Shown: one piece after another, positions 1 through 5,488 of the stretch
Layout of the letters: each line of letters opens with the position of its first letter
How positions within the stretch are numbered: position 1 is the stretch's first letter
NCBI GenBank assembly: GCA_964485905.1
Contig: CAZAJY010000017.1
Location: forward strand, 1 to 13,122
Source of the DNA: CAIJXO01 sp964485905
GTDB taxonomy: Bacteria; Patescibacteriota; Minisyncoccia; Phycocordibacterales; GWA1-40-21
Direction: 5' to 3'
Length of the DNA stretch: 13,122 bases
Notes under the pieces: generated by a model
Told to the model about the DNA's origin: nothing
Databases searched by the model: none
What the model saw: only the letters and a program-made list of their open reading frames with translations
Position numbers and translations under genes: made by a program

Positions 1-2
1 CG

Positions 3-380
3 GATCAAGATATACTTTTATCAAATAAAAGAGAAGTTAAACCTACTTCTTTTGATGGATTAGGGTGTGAGGATGAGAGAACAGGTAAACCAGATAAAAA
101 TTGTGATTTTCTTCTTAGATTAGCTAAAAACAACGGTCAAACTGAACCTGTAGGTAAGGCAGATAGAGAAATACATAAAAAGAGAAAACAAAAAATTACT
201 GACATTCTCCGTAAAATTTTTAAGAATGATACACACCCGTTTGAGCAAGAAGGTGGTGGTGTATATAAGGCAAAATTTGAAATAAATTATATAAATCCAG
301 AAGAAGGTAAAAAGAAGGTAAAAAAAGAATATCTTGATTTAGGAGATGAATATTCTAGGATGACTGAACCCAACCAGTAA
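3..380 (+). CDS. 3' end of an unknown protein (5' end outside window)
   Basis: An open frame enters from the left edge and runs 125 codons to a TAA, so only the C-terminal part is present. The visible protein is lysine- and glutamate-rich and hydrophilic. It has no membrane segment and no motif I recognise. It contains a basic stretch (HKKRKQKITDILRKIF) followed by a possible beta-rich segment (GVYKAKFEINYINPEEGKK) and ends in TEPNQ. A Rho-independent terminator begins 46 bases after the stop, which supports this as a genuine gene end. It lies on the recombinase side of the tRNA gene and may be cargo of an integrated element. I cannot assign a function. Confidence 0.6.
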   Translation, partial: DQDILLSNKREVKPTSFDGLGCEDERTGKPDKNCDFLLRLAKNNGQTEPVGKADREIHKKRKQKITDILRKIFKNDTHPFEQEGGGVYKAKFEINYINPEEGKKKVKKEYLDLGDEYSRMTEPNQ

Positions 381-425
381 ACTAGTTGTGAAATTTCACA
401 ATTTACATTAAGTCAAAAAACACAT

Positions 426-460
426 AAACCACAACACAAAAAAGTTGTGGTTTTTGTTTT
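426..460 (+). terminator. Rho-independent terminator
   Basis: AAACCACAAC (426-435) pairs perfectly with GTTGTGGTTT (444-453) around an 8-base A-rich loop and is followed by a T-rich tract (451-460). It ends the partial gene at 3-380 and insulates the 70-aa gene that follows. Confidence 0.85.
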
Positions 461-510
461 GGTGAATTTTCGCACATTACCTATATAGGGCATTCAAATC
501 TCTATTATTT

Positions 511-723
511 ATGAATCTATCAAATAAAGCTAAAAAAGAATTAAAGGATATCTTCTCGGAAGACTACGGGGTGACTTTGTCTGATGATGATTTAAGTAAG
601 ATCGGAGTGTCTTTATTAAGAATGACCAAGATTGGAAGTATTGCCCTTGCCCGAGTAGATGAGCACGGCTCGTCTACTGAGCCAAGAGAAATAAATTTTC
701 TTGAGTCTGATGAAAGAAATTAA
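511..723 (+). CDS. Small conserved-looking hypothetical protein (70 aa)
   Basis: A 70-residue acidic protein whose N-terminal half (NLSNKAKKELKDIFSEDYGV followed by LSDDDLSKIGVSLLRM) reads as two amphipathic helices. From memory, similar short proteins beginning NLSNKAKKELKDIF are frequent in CPR genomes next to site-specific recombinases; I could not check this by search. There are no cysteines, no membrane segment and no catalytic motif. The ATG at 511 has no Shine-Dalgarno sequence, as for most genes here. It follows the terminator at 426-460 and precedes the structured stretch at 751-1108, in the same direction as the recombinase. A regulatory or accessory role for the element is possible but unproven. 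Confidence 0.65.
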   Translation: MNLSNKAKKELKDIFSEDYGVTLSDDDLSKIGVSLLRMTKIGSIALARVDEHGSSTEPREINFLESDERN

Positions 724-750
724 GTAGTTATTTTACAATCAAAGATTAAC

Positions 751-1108
751 GGGGTCGTCAGCGAGTCCTCGGTCAAACAAAACCGGCTGAAACAAGGTGT
801 TCTGCTACCGCTCGAGAATGTTCGAGTTAGCAGACGAAATACCGGGTTAAGTCCCGGGCGTGAGGGGAGCATCTTGTAACTTTTATATCTAGCAGGCATG
901 TTAGCTCCAAGAGGACTGTCTCTCCAGCCACACACCACCCTATCTTGGAAAATGGAAGTAGATCCAACCACCATGAGTCCTGTTCTAGATATATTATCTT
1001 TGTACATAAGAATACAGAATGCAGATAACCAAGAGAATATCATGCTTATGGGGGTGGTATGGAGCAAAATATAAGACTAGTAAAGCAGGTCGATTGAGCT
1101 AGACTTAT
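751..1108 (+). ncRNA. Candidate structured RNA between the 70-aa gene and the recombinase
   Basis: The 443 bases between the two genes contain no convincing ORF but many mutually consistent inverted repeats. CAGC/GCTG (759-762/786-789) encloses CGGT/ACCG (770-773/782-785). TCTGCTA/TAGCAGA (801-807/828-834) encloses CTCGA/TCGAG (811-815/822-826). CCGGG/CCCGG pair at 842-846/853-857. CTCCA/TGGAG (922-926/1060-1064) continues as ACCACCC/GGGTGGT (934-940/1052-1058), CTTGG/CCAAG (944-948/1029-1033) and TTATCT/AGATAA (994-999/1023-1028). ATAAG-A-CTAG pairs with CTAG-A-CTTAT at 1071-1080/1099-1108. GGAGC/GCTCC (866-870/904-908) and the 9-bp TATATCTAG/CTAGATATA (884-892/985-993) cross each other, suggesting a pseudoknot or a switch. 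I see no RNase P, tmRNA, SRP, T-box or group I core motifs. The strand is inferred from the flanking genes. Confidence 0.45.
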
Positions 1109-1166
1109 AATTTGTTAGGGGTATTGTGTCGTTGTAAGAGATTATTAATTAAATAAAAATAAAATT

Positions 1167-2876
1167 ATGAAAAAGGAAGAACCAATATTAAATTATGATG
1201 CATATTATCGAAAATCTAGTGAGGCCGAAGACAAACAAGTTCAATCAATAGATGATCAAAGGAAAGAAATAAATGAATATGCCACTAAAAGTAACCTTAA
1301 AATAATTGGAGAGTTTGAAGAATCACAAAGTGCACACCAATTAGGGCGACCTGTGTTTAATAATATAATTAAGCGAATTGAGAAAGGAGTGACAAATGCA
1401 TTACTTGTCTGGCACCCAAATAGAATATCGAGAAATCCGCTTGATGGCGCAGTAATAATCAATCTTCTTGATGAAGGTAAATTACTGCAAGTAAAGACCC
1501 CTACGTATACTTATACCAATACTTCTATGAACAAAATGATGTTAGCTTTTGAATTTATGATCTCAAAAAAAGATTCCGATGATAAAAGTGAGTCTGTAAA
1601 AAGAGGTATACGTGGAAAAAACAGGAAAGGAGTACCTAATGGGGTCGCCTCAATTGGATATCTTAATGATACTAGTGGTAAAAAAGGCGATCGCAAGTGG
1701 AAAATCGATAAGGACCGATTTCAAATAGTTAAACAGATTCTTGAAAAGCACCTTACTGGTAAGTATTCAATAAGACAAATAACTAGAATGGCTAATGAGG
1801 AAATGGGGCTGAGAACACCACTTCGTGAAAAACAGGGGGGTAAAAAATTAACTGTTTCTTATATGGGTGATACACTTCTTAGAAATCCTATATATGCCGG
1901 GTTCTTCTTTGATACAGATGAAGAAAGACACGAAGCACACGAAGGTATTACTAGAATGATCACGGAGGCAGAATATTGGCGAATACAGGAAATATTGGGT
2001 AATAGAGGAAGAGCAAGGTCTTCTGTAAATGCTGGATCATATGCTTATGATGAGAGTGTTAGGTGTGGAAATTGTGATGGACCAACAACAGCTGAGCATA
2101 AATATCAACTTATCTGCTCAAAATGTAAATATAAGTTTGCGTATAGAAATAAAAAAATCTGTCCCAAGTGTGGCATTTTAATTGATGATATGGATGGACC
2201 AAAATACTTACATTATATTTACTATCATTGCTGTAATAAGCATAATAAAAAAATAAGTTGTAGAAAAAACGTAACAGAAGTTTGTATTGATAATTATTTA
2301 GCTTCATACTTTAAAGAGAACCTAAAAATATCTAAATCTCTAAAAGAGTGGTGCGTAGAACATATTGGTGATCTGGAAGAAAACGATAAACAAAATGAGT
2401 ACGAAAGAAAGGCTTCTCTGGAAAGAATTCTAGCTAAGAAAGAAAGCGAACTGAAGGAACTGACAATGATGAAAGTTAGGGGTCTTATTGAGGATGATAA
2501 GGAATATCTAAACATAAAAGATACGCTTAAAGCAGAAATTGAAGCCGTAAGGCAAGAAGCAAAAGGATATAGCCATTTGGACCCAGAAAGGCTTCAGGAG
2601 GCTTATAAGGCCTTTGATCACGCCACAGGACTTGAGGAAATATTCAAAAATGGGACTCCAGACGAGAAAAAGACGATACTTCTGGAGATTGGTTCGAACC
2701 TAAGAATAAAAGACAAAACAGTAAGCATTATCAACAATAAATTGTATTCAACCCTAGTAAATGGCTTACTTACAGCTAAAACAAAAAACACTCAGTTCGA
2801 ACCTGAAAATGTTGTTGACACATCAAGTCGAAATGAGGTTTTTGAGGACGTGCGTCCTACTCTGCTCCGTGGGTAG
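1167..2876 (+). CDS. Large serine recombinase (integrase/resolvase family)
   Basis: This 569-aa protein catalyses site-specific recombination through a 5'-phosphoserine intermediate. Residues 10-150 are the resolvase fold: YYRKSS gives catalytic Ser17 next to Arg15, and HPNRISRNP (83-91) is the usual arginine motif. Residues about 155-280 match the recombinase domain, including the RNPIYAG segment at 239-245. Residues 300-365 are cysteine-rich (C300/C303, C317/C320, C332/C335, C355/C356, C365), longer than the usual single zinc ribbon. Residues about 405-470 are a coiled coil, the part that controls synapsis in large serine integrases. No Shine-Dalgarno sequence precedes the ATG. The last three codons and TAG overlap the 3' end of the antisense tRNA-Asn, the arrangement expected when an element inserts at a tRNA end. 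It probably mobilises a unit extending left of the window. Confidence 0.93.
   Translation: MKKEEPILNYDAYYRKSSEAEDKQVQSIDDQRKEINEYATKSNLKIIGEFEESQSAHQLGRPVFNNIIKRIEKGVTNALLVWHPNRISRNPLDGAVIINLLDEGKLLQVKTPTYTYTNTSMNKMMLAFEFMISKKDSDDKSESVKRGIRGKNRKGVPNGVASIGYLNDTSGKKGDRKWKIDKDRFQIVKQILEKHLTGKYSIRQITRMANEEMGLRTPLREKQGGKKLTVSYMGDTLLRNPIYAGFFFDTDEERHEAHEGITRMITEAEYWRIQEILGNRGRARSSVNAGSYAYDESVRCGNCDGPTTAEHKYQLICSKCKYKFAYRNKKICPKCGILIDDMDGPKYLHYIYYHCCNKHNKKISCRKNVTEVCIDNYLASYFKENLKISKSLKEWCVEHIGDLEENDKQNEYERKASLERILAKKESELKELTMMKVRGLIEDDKEYLNIKDTLKAEIEAVRQEAKGYSHLDPERLQEAYKAFDHATGLEEIFKNGTPDEKKTILLEIGSNLRIKDKTVSIINNKLYSTLVNGLLTAKTKNTQFEPENVVDTSSRNEVFEDVRPTLLRG
2845..2858. repeat. Perfect dyad at the recombinase/tRNA junction, possible att core
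   Basis: AGGACG-TG-CGTCCT is a perfect inverted repeat around a 2-base centre, 6 bases beyond the tRNA 3' end and inside the last codons of the recombinase gene. No T-tract follows it on either strand, so it is not a standard terminator. Serine integrase sites are short dyads around a 2-bp core, so an attachment-site role is reasonable but inferred. Confidence 0.35.
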
Positions 2877-2902
2877 GGATCGAACCTACGACCAATCGCT
2901 TA

Positions 2903-3491
2903 CATTTTGTCCAAAATTTCTTTTGGTATGGGCTATATCATCATCCTTCATAAAAAATTATGAGTGGGATGTAAGGCGTTTCCTGTCCGAACAAGTCGGA
3001 GAGTACTCCCGCAAGGGGATAGTCTCTGAACCTTCAAGCTAATTTACATTAGCAAGCTTGGCTGCTGATTACCCGTTCACTAGATATGAACTGAGGGCTT
3101 CCAGCAATTAACCTTATTTATCATTCCTAAATTACTTTAGGAAGCTGCGTGATACCGTCATGTATTTCCATGTGGCAATTTGCACAAATGAGAACGCACG
3201 TTTTAATTTCCTTTTCTATCCTTTCCCAAGAGCGAGTTAGACCTCTAGACGAGAGATCAAAATTTTTCTTGCTGGGATTGATATGATGGAAACTAAGTGC
3301 TCTCTGGCACTTGTCGTAGCCACATAACATACACTTATTGCCTTTAGATGCTCTAGCCATCTCACGAAGTTTTCTTCTTCTTCGTTTAACAGCTTCTCGC
3401 ATATAAACAGCACGGTCGGCATAAGTTCTCTTTTCTATCTTGGTATACATACAAGAAGTATACCATGAAAGCTAAATAAGAACTATTTAAC
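2903..3491 (-). ncRNA. Group I self-splicing intron (IA-like), 589 nt
   Basis: Read on the minus strand, the core is complete. P1 pairs exon/intron CTGT|GT with guide ACGCAG (3150-3145), giving the conserved U-G pair at the 5' splice site. P2 is an 8-bp hairpin at 3143-3124. P3 pairs TAAGG (3116-3112) with CCTTA. The P element is AATTGCTGGAAG and the Q element AATCAGCAGCCAAGC. P5 is CCC/GGG with GTTCA/TGAAC. The R element is GTTCAGAGACTAT (P7 5' strand 3024-3019). P7.1 (CCC/GGG, 3018-3008) and P7.2 (TCCGA/TCGGA, 3000-2986) follow. P8 is ATCC/GGAT plus CATAA/TTATG. The S element is GATATAGCC, P9 is CCAAAA/TTTTGG (2926-2911), and the intron ends in G2903. P7.1/P7.2 and the GACTATCCC...GGGAGTA layout resemble phage td-type IA introns more than the IC3 introns usual in bacterial tRNAs. 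The subgroup call is from pattern memory. Confidence 0.92.
3127..3450 (-). CDS. Intron-encoded HNH homing endonuclease
   Basis: A 107-aa protein with a very basic N-terminus (VKRRRRKLREMARAS) for DNA contact, then an HNH fold. Zinc knuckles are C40xxC43 and C89xxC92, the catalytic-core segment is SFHHINPSKK (H55, H56, N58), and CHMEIH (H93, H97) closes the motif. It lies inside the group I intron, in the loop of P1, and is expected to nick or cut intronless tRNA-Asn alleles and so promote intron homing. The ATG at 3450 sits in an 8-bp hairpin (TGGTATAC/GTATACCA, 3441-3465) that could restrain translation from unspliced RNA. Met17 is an alternative start. The last codons overlap the guide sequence and P2, and the TAG stop is in the P2 3' strand. 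It appears intact. Confidence 0.88.
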   Translation of the reverse strand: MYTKIEKRTYADRAVYMREAVKRRRRKLREMARASKGNKCMLCGYDKCQRALSFHHINPSKKNFDLSSRGLTRSWERIEKEIKTCVLICANCHMEIHDGITQLPKVI

Positions 3492-3518
3492 ACAGGCGAT
3501 CGCTCTACCGCTGAGCTA

Positions 3519-3561
3519 CCACGGAATGTTTTACTCCATAGCTAATTAGCCACGGAATATT
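3519..3561. repeat. Duplicated tRNA 5'-end segment and palindrome upstream of tRNA-Asn
   Basis: CCACGGAATGTT (3519-3530, spanning the tRNA 5' acceptor strand) recurs as CCACGGAATATT at 3550-3561, 11 of 12 bases identical and 31 bp apart. Between them lies the perfect palindrome GCTAATTAGC (3541-3550). On the minus strand the second copy forms an 11-bp hairpin (TCCGTGGCTAA/TTAGCTATGGA, two G-U pairs). It may be a remnant of an earlier insertion or tRNA duplication. Confidence 0.5.
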
Positions 3562-3661
3562 ATTCTTTTTAAAAAGAACTCTTGGTATAGTAGCAGAAAA
3601 CTTCTAAAAAATAAAGCATTTTTATGGCACTCCAAATTAAAGTAGTAGGAATTTATAAATA

Positions 3662-3670
3662 TGTTATAAT
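3662..3670 (+). promoter_or_regulatory. Extended -10 promoter, leaderless start
   Basis: TGTTATAAT is an extended -10 element (TGn + TATAAT) with no good -35. Transcription would start about seven bases later, at the ATG at 3677, giving a leaderless mRNA. Confidence 0.6.
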
Positions 3671-3676
3671 ATTTAT

Positions 3677-3883
3677 ATGCGTGAATTAATTACTCAAATT
3701 CTTGGTATGGTTATAGGATCATCCATCCTATCTATTTTTGGTTTTAGAGGAATGCAGCCAGCAACGCCAATTAAAATCTCTAAATCCAAAATAGGGAAGG
3801 TGAGAATGATAATAGTAGCCGTCGTCTTTTTAATAATTATTGGATTAGCTCTATTTCAAATATCAGTTGTTAAGGGGAGCTGA
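3677..3883 (+). CDS. Small two-helix membrane protein (68 aa), unknown function
   Basis: A 68-residue protein with two hydrophobic stretches: residues about 4-22 (LITQILGMVIGSSILSIFG) and 44-64 (MIIVAVVFLIIIGLALFQISV). A basic linker (KISKSKIGKVR) joins them and suggests an inside loop. It has no catalytic or metal-binding motif and I recognise no family. The start fits the extended -10 promoter seven bases upstream, implying a leaderless mRNA. It is followed by a separate promoter for the next small ORF. AT content matches its neighbours, so nothing suggests transfer. Confidence 0.6.
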   Translation: MRELITQILGMVIGSSILSIFGFRGMQPATPIKISKSKIGKVRMIIVAVVFLIIIGLALFQISVVKGS

Positions 3884-3895
3884 TTTATTTATAAT
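3867..3895 (+). promoter_or_regulatory. Sigma70-type promoter (TTGTTA-17-TATAAT)
   Basis: TTGTTA (3867-3872) and TATAAT (3890-3895) are separated by exactly 17 bp. It overlaps the end of the 68-aa gene, and the predicted start is only about five bases before the ATG at 3907. Confidence 0.7.
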
Positions 3896-3906
3896 ACAAT
3901 TTAATT

Positions 3907-4071
3907 ATGGTCATCGATATAGAATTAACGTTAAATAGATGGGGTTTAGGAAAAATTGCTGAAAATAAATTTCAGTTTTTGTGTTTTAGATTCTCTAAGT
4001 GGAAAATTCCTAATAAATATTCTATTTCCTTTGAAATAAATTGGCGGGTAAAAGGGGAAGAATCTATTTGA
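3907..4071 (+). CDS. Small hypothetical protein (54 aa)
   Basis: ATG at 3907 opens a 54-codon frame ending in TGA at 4069-4071. The protein (MVIDIELTLNRWGLGKIAEN through WRVKGEESI) is rich in aromatic and basic residues (three Trp, five Phe) and has no signal peptide or membrane helix. Its alternating pattern (KYSISFEINWRVKG) suggests a beta-strand fold. A well-spaced promoter sits just upstream, and the next promoter's -35 overlaps its stop codon, which supports a real, tightly packed gene. I do not recognise the family; it could also be a fragment of a longer gene. Confidence 0.45.
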   Translation: MVIDIELTLNRWGLGKIAENKFQFLCFRFSKWKIPNKYSISFEINWRVKGEESI

Positions 4072-4096
4072 CAAGAAATAGTTATGGGTATATACT
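4068..4096 (+). promoter_or_regulatory. Consensus sigma70 promoter of the DUF5320-DUF134 pair
   Basis: Perfect TTGACA (4068-4073), a 17-bp spacer and TATACT (4091-4096). Predicted start is about 4103, leaving a leader of roughly 55 bases before the DUF5320 gene. It is the best promoter match on this side of the window. Confidence 0.8.
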
Positions 4097-4158
4097 CAAA
4101 ATAGGTAGAAATAAAGGTCGAGCTGTCTATTTATAAACTTCATTAATTAAATAATATT

Positions 4159-4323
4159 ATGCCTAAATTAGATGGAACTGGCCCACGAGGTCAAGGCTCA
4201 AGAACCGGTCGGGGATTGGGTAATTGCTCGGTTCAGATTGATCAAAATACCGATAAAGAAGAGCGCAAGCGAATCTTGGAAGAAGAAAAAAAGAGAATTG
4301 AAGAAGAATTAAAAAAACTGTAA
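4159..4323 (+). CDS. DUF5320-like small protein (54 aa)
   Basis: The frame runs from ATG 4159 to TAA 4321-4323. The N-terminus (MPKLDGTGPRGQGSRTGRGLGNC) is the glycine-rich DUF5320 signature (consensus like MPrgDGTGPmGmGpmTGRGaGyC), with a single Cys at 23. The C-terminal half (KEERKRILEEEKKRIEEELKKL) is a charged coiled coil. DUF5320 proteins commonly sit next to DUF134 regulators and iron-molybdenum-cofactor-binding-like proteins, and here the DUF134 gene follows after 10 bases, probably in one mRNA from the promoter at 4068. Biochemical function is unknown; the coiled coil suggests oligomerisation. Confidence 0.8.
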   Translation: MPKLDGTGPRGQGSRTGRGLGNCSVQIDQNTDKEERKRILEEEKKRIEEELKKL

Positions 4324-4333
4324 AATATATTCT

Positions 4334-4621
4334 ATGCCAAGACCAAGTTTGTGTTTTTGTCGGAGAATAAAATTTGAACCGAATGTGGTTTACTTCAAGC
4401 CGCAGGGAATACCCTTGCGGGATTTGGATGTGGTGGAAATTTCTTTGGAGGAGATAGAGGCCTATCGTTTACGCCACATTAATGATCTGGAACAGATTGA
4501 AGCGGCGAAAAAAATGAAAGCGACGCCCAGTACCTATCAAAGAATACTTTATTCGGCTTATAAAAAGATTGCTGATGCTTTGATCAATGGCAAAGCAATC
4601 AAAATAATTAGGCATTCATAA
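4334..4621 (+). CDS. DUF134 family predicted DNA-binding protein
   Basis: A 95-aa protein matching DUF134 over its whole length. The N-terminus MPRPSLCFCRRI is followed by PNVVYFKPQGIPLRDLDVVEIS, then SLEEIEAYRLRHINDLEQIEAAKKM and TPSTYQRILYSAYKKIADALINGKAIKI. The last part (about 45-85) is the helix-turn-helix resembling sigma-factor region 4, expected to bind DNA. The usual start is conserved, so ATG 4334 is well supported. It lies 10 bases after the DUF5320 gene and ahead of an A/T-rich hairpin. The iron-molybdenum-cofactor-like partner often found beside this pair is not in the window. Its target is unknown. Confidence 0.88.
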   Translation: MPRPSLCFCRRIKFEPNVVYFKPQGIPLRDLDVVEISLEEIEAYRLRHINDLEQIEAAKKMKATPSTYQRILYSAYKKIADALINGKAIKIIRHS

Positions 4622-4667
4622 GAAAAAAAGAGACATCGAGCAGATCTTTTTTTTCTTGCTTTTTTTG
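4619..4667 (+). terminator. Probable A/T-rich terminator after DUF134
   Basis: An AAGAAAAAAAGA tract directly after the stop can pair with TCTTTTTTTTCTT across a 13-base loop, with more T residues following. The stem is almost all A-T, so it is weaker than the other terminators here. Confidence 0.45.
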
Positions 4668-4745
4668 TAAAAAGGGGTAACATAAAGTATGGATTCGTGG
4701 TTCTCTTAAAAGCCTTATTAGGCTTAGAAAGGAAGACGGTGTCTC

Positions 4746-5426
4746 ATGAAAAAGTTGGGTGTTTTAGTGGCTGTTTGTGTGGTGGTCGTTGGTCTTTTGG
4801 CGGGTTGCGAAGACCAAACGGAAGATAATTACGGGTGTCAGATTCTCTCGTTCAGGCTCGCGGGCTTGGGTGTAGACGGCGCCATTGATCAGAAGCACGA
4901 AACCATCACATTAACGGTGCCGGCGGGGACGGATTTGAGTCAGCTGACTCCGATCATTGTTGTCTCTGATGGAGCAACGGTTACGCCACGATCGGGTGTG
5001 ACTCAGGACTTCACCAGTCCGATCCACTACAAAGTGGTATCGGAGAATGGGCTGAACACTGCTGATTACTTGGTAGTGGCCGCGGTTGGTGACAAACCGA
5101 TCAAGATTTTGGGGGTGCCACCCAAAGGTCAGAATGGTTCGGCCGTGGGGATGGTCTTCGGCGTTTCGCGGGATGATTATAGTGTAGCCACACTCATCAG
5201 AGTTTATGGCAATTGGTGGACTAAACCGACGTTTGGTTCACCTCTGACTCCCATTTGGGTGAACGATCTATGGGAGGCTAACATCACAACTGGAGGAGTA
5301 GATAGTCAGGCGGATGAGATCAGGGCTTATCTGATCCCCAAAACGGCATCTGTGCCACTGGTTGGTGGGGATTGGAATATTCCCAAGGAATACAACGCAT
5401 TCGTCTACGATTCAGTCAAACGCTAA
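4746..5426 (+). CDS. Secreted lipoprotein with DUF5018-like domain
   Basis: A 226-aa protein with a classic lipoprotein signal: KK at 2-3, a hydrophobic core, then LLAGC with Cys21 as the lipidation site. Residues about 32-112 match the DUF5018 beta-sandwich (ITLTVPAGTDLSQLTPIIVV, then GATVTPRSGVTQDFTSPIHY and KVVSENG). The remaining ~110 residues are unassigned and may form a second beta domain (tryptophans in NWWTKP and PIWVNDLW). It should be anchored on the outside of the membrane. AGGAAG (4730-4735) is a clear Shine-Dalgarno sequence, unlike most genes here, and a stem-loop (AAGCCT/AGGCTT) lies in the leader. GC is far higher than its neighbours (33 of 60 bases in 4861-4920, versus about 18% in 5581-5640). 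With its own strong terminator this looks like an acquired single-gene cassette. Confidence 0.82.
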   Translation: MKKLGVLVAVCVVVVGLLAGCEDQTEDNYGCQILSFRLAGLGVDGAIDQKHETITLTVPAGTDLSQLTPIIVVSDGATVTPRSGVTQDFTSPIHYKVVSENGLNTADYLVVAAVGDKPIKILGVPPKGQNGSAVGMVFGVSRDDYSVATLIRVYGNWWTKPTFGSPLTPIWVNDLWEANITTGGVDSQADEIRAYLIPKTASVPLVGGDWNIPKEYNAFVYDSVKR

Positions 5427-5449
5427 TACTAACCGTCGTTTTGTTTGTC

Positions 5450-5488
5450 GCCCCGGGGTGGTTGCCACCCCGGGGCATTATGTTTTTT
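5450..5488 (+). terminator. Strong Rho-independent terminator
   Basis: GCCCCGGGGTGG (5450-5461) pairs perfectly with CCACCCCGGGGC (5465-5476) over a 3-base loop, followed by a T-run at 5483-5488. It ends the lipoprotein cassette. Confidence 0.93.

Larger units (their letters stand above)
2865..3525 (-). tRNA. tRNA-Asn(GTT) interrupted by a group I intron
   Basis: Exon 1 is 3525-3492 and exon 2 is 2902-2865; joined they give a 72-nt tRNA. Acceptor stem TCCGTGG pairs perfectly with CCACGGA, and the discriminator is G. The D-arm is GCTC-AGCGGTA-GAGC. Anticodon stem ATCGC/GCGAT closes the loop CTGTTAA with anticodon GTT. The variable loop is 5 nt, and the T-arm is GTAGG-TTCGATC-CCTAC. U1-A72, G73 and the CTGTTAA loop are typical of bacterial tRNA-Asn. 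CCA is not encoded. The intron separates bases 35 and 36 of the anticodon. Alternative joins (CT+TGTAA for Thr, CTGTG+AA for His) disagree with the acceptor/discriminator identity and with the P1 pairing. Precise splicing is needed for a functional product. Confidence 0.93.

Noticed and set aside
755..858. Resemblance to 16S rRNA: GTCGTCAGC followed by GGGTTAAGTCCC, both found in this order near 16S position 1100
   Set aside because: The spacing is wrong and flanking rRNA sequence is absent. One 12-base match is expected by chance when a 13-kb window is compared with a whole 16S gene. The match is just a small hairpin here.
1046..1066. GGGTGGTA resembling a T-box motif
   Set aside because: No specifier stem, no antiterminator/terminator pair and no aminoacyl-tRNA or amino-acid gene follows. 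The bases are better explained by pairing with ACCACCC at 934-940.
720..1067. A 115-aa minus-strand frame across the structured stretch
   Set aside because: It overlaps nearly all the inverted repeats, has no start signals and its translation looks random (runs of Ser/Arg/Pro, no domain). The RNA explanation fits better.
2761..3042. A 93-aa plus-strand frame overlapping the recombinase end and the intron
   Set aside because: It runs antisense through tRNA exon 2 and the group I core, so it is a shadow frame.
3237..3422. Second minus-strand frame of 61 aa within the HNH gene
   Set aside because: It is in another frame of the same strand as the HNH ORF, which has all motifs. No independent signal.
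2903..3494. Alternative tRNA assignments: Thr(TGT) by joining CT to TGTAA, or His(GTG) by joining CTGTG to AA
   Set aside because: U1-A72 and discriminator G fit Asn, His would need other end bases, and only the CTGT|TAA join gives a P1 helix with the U-G pair at the splice site and an intron ending in G.
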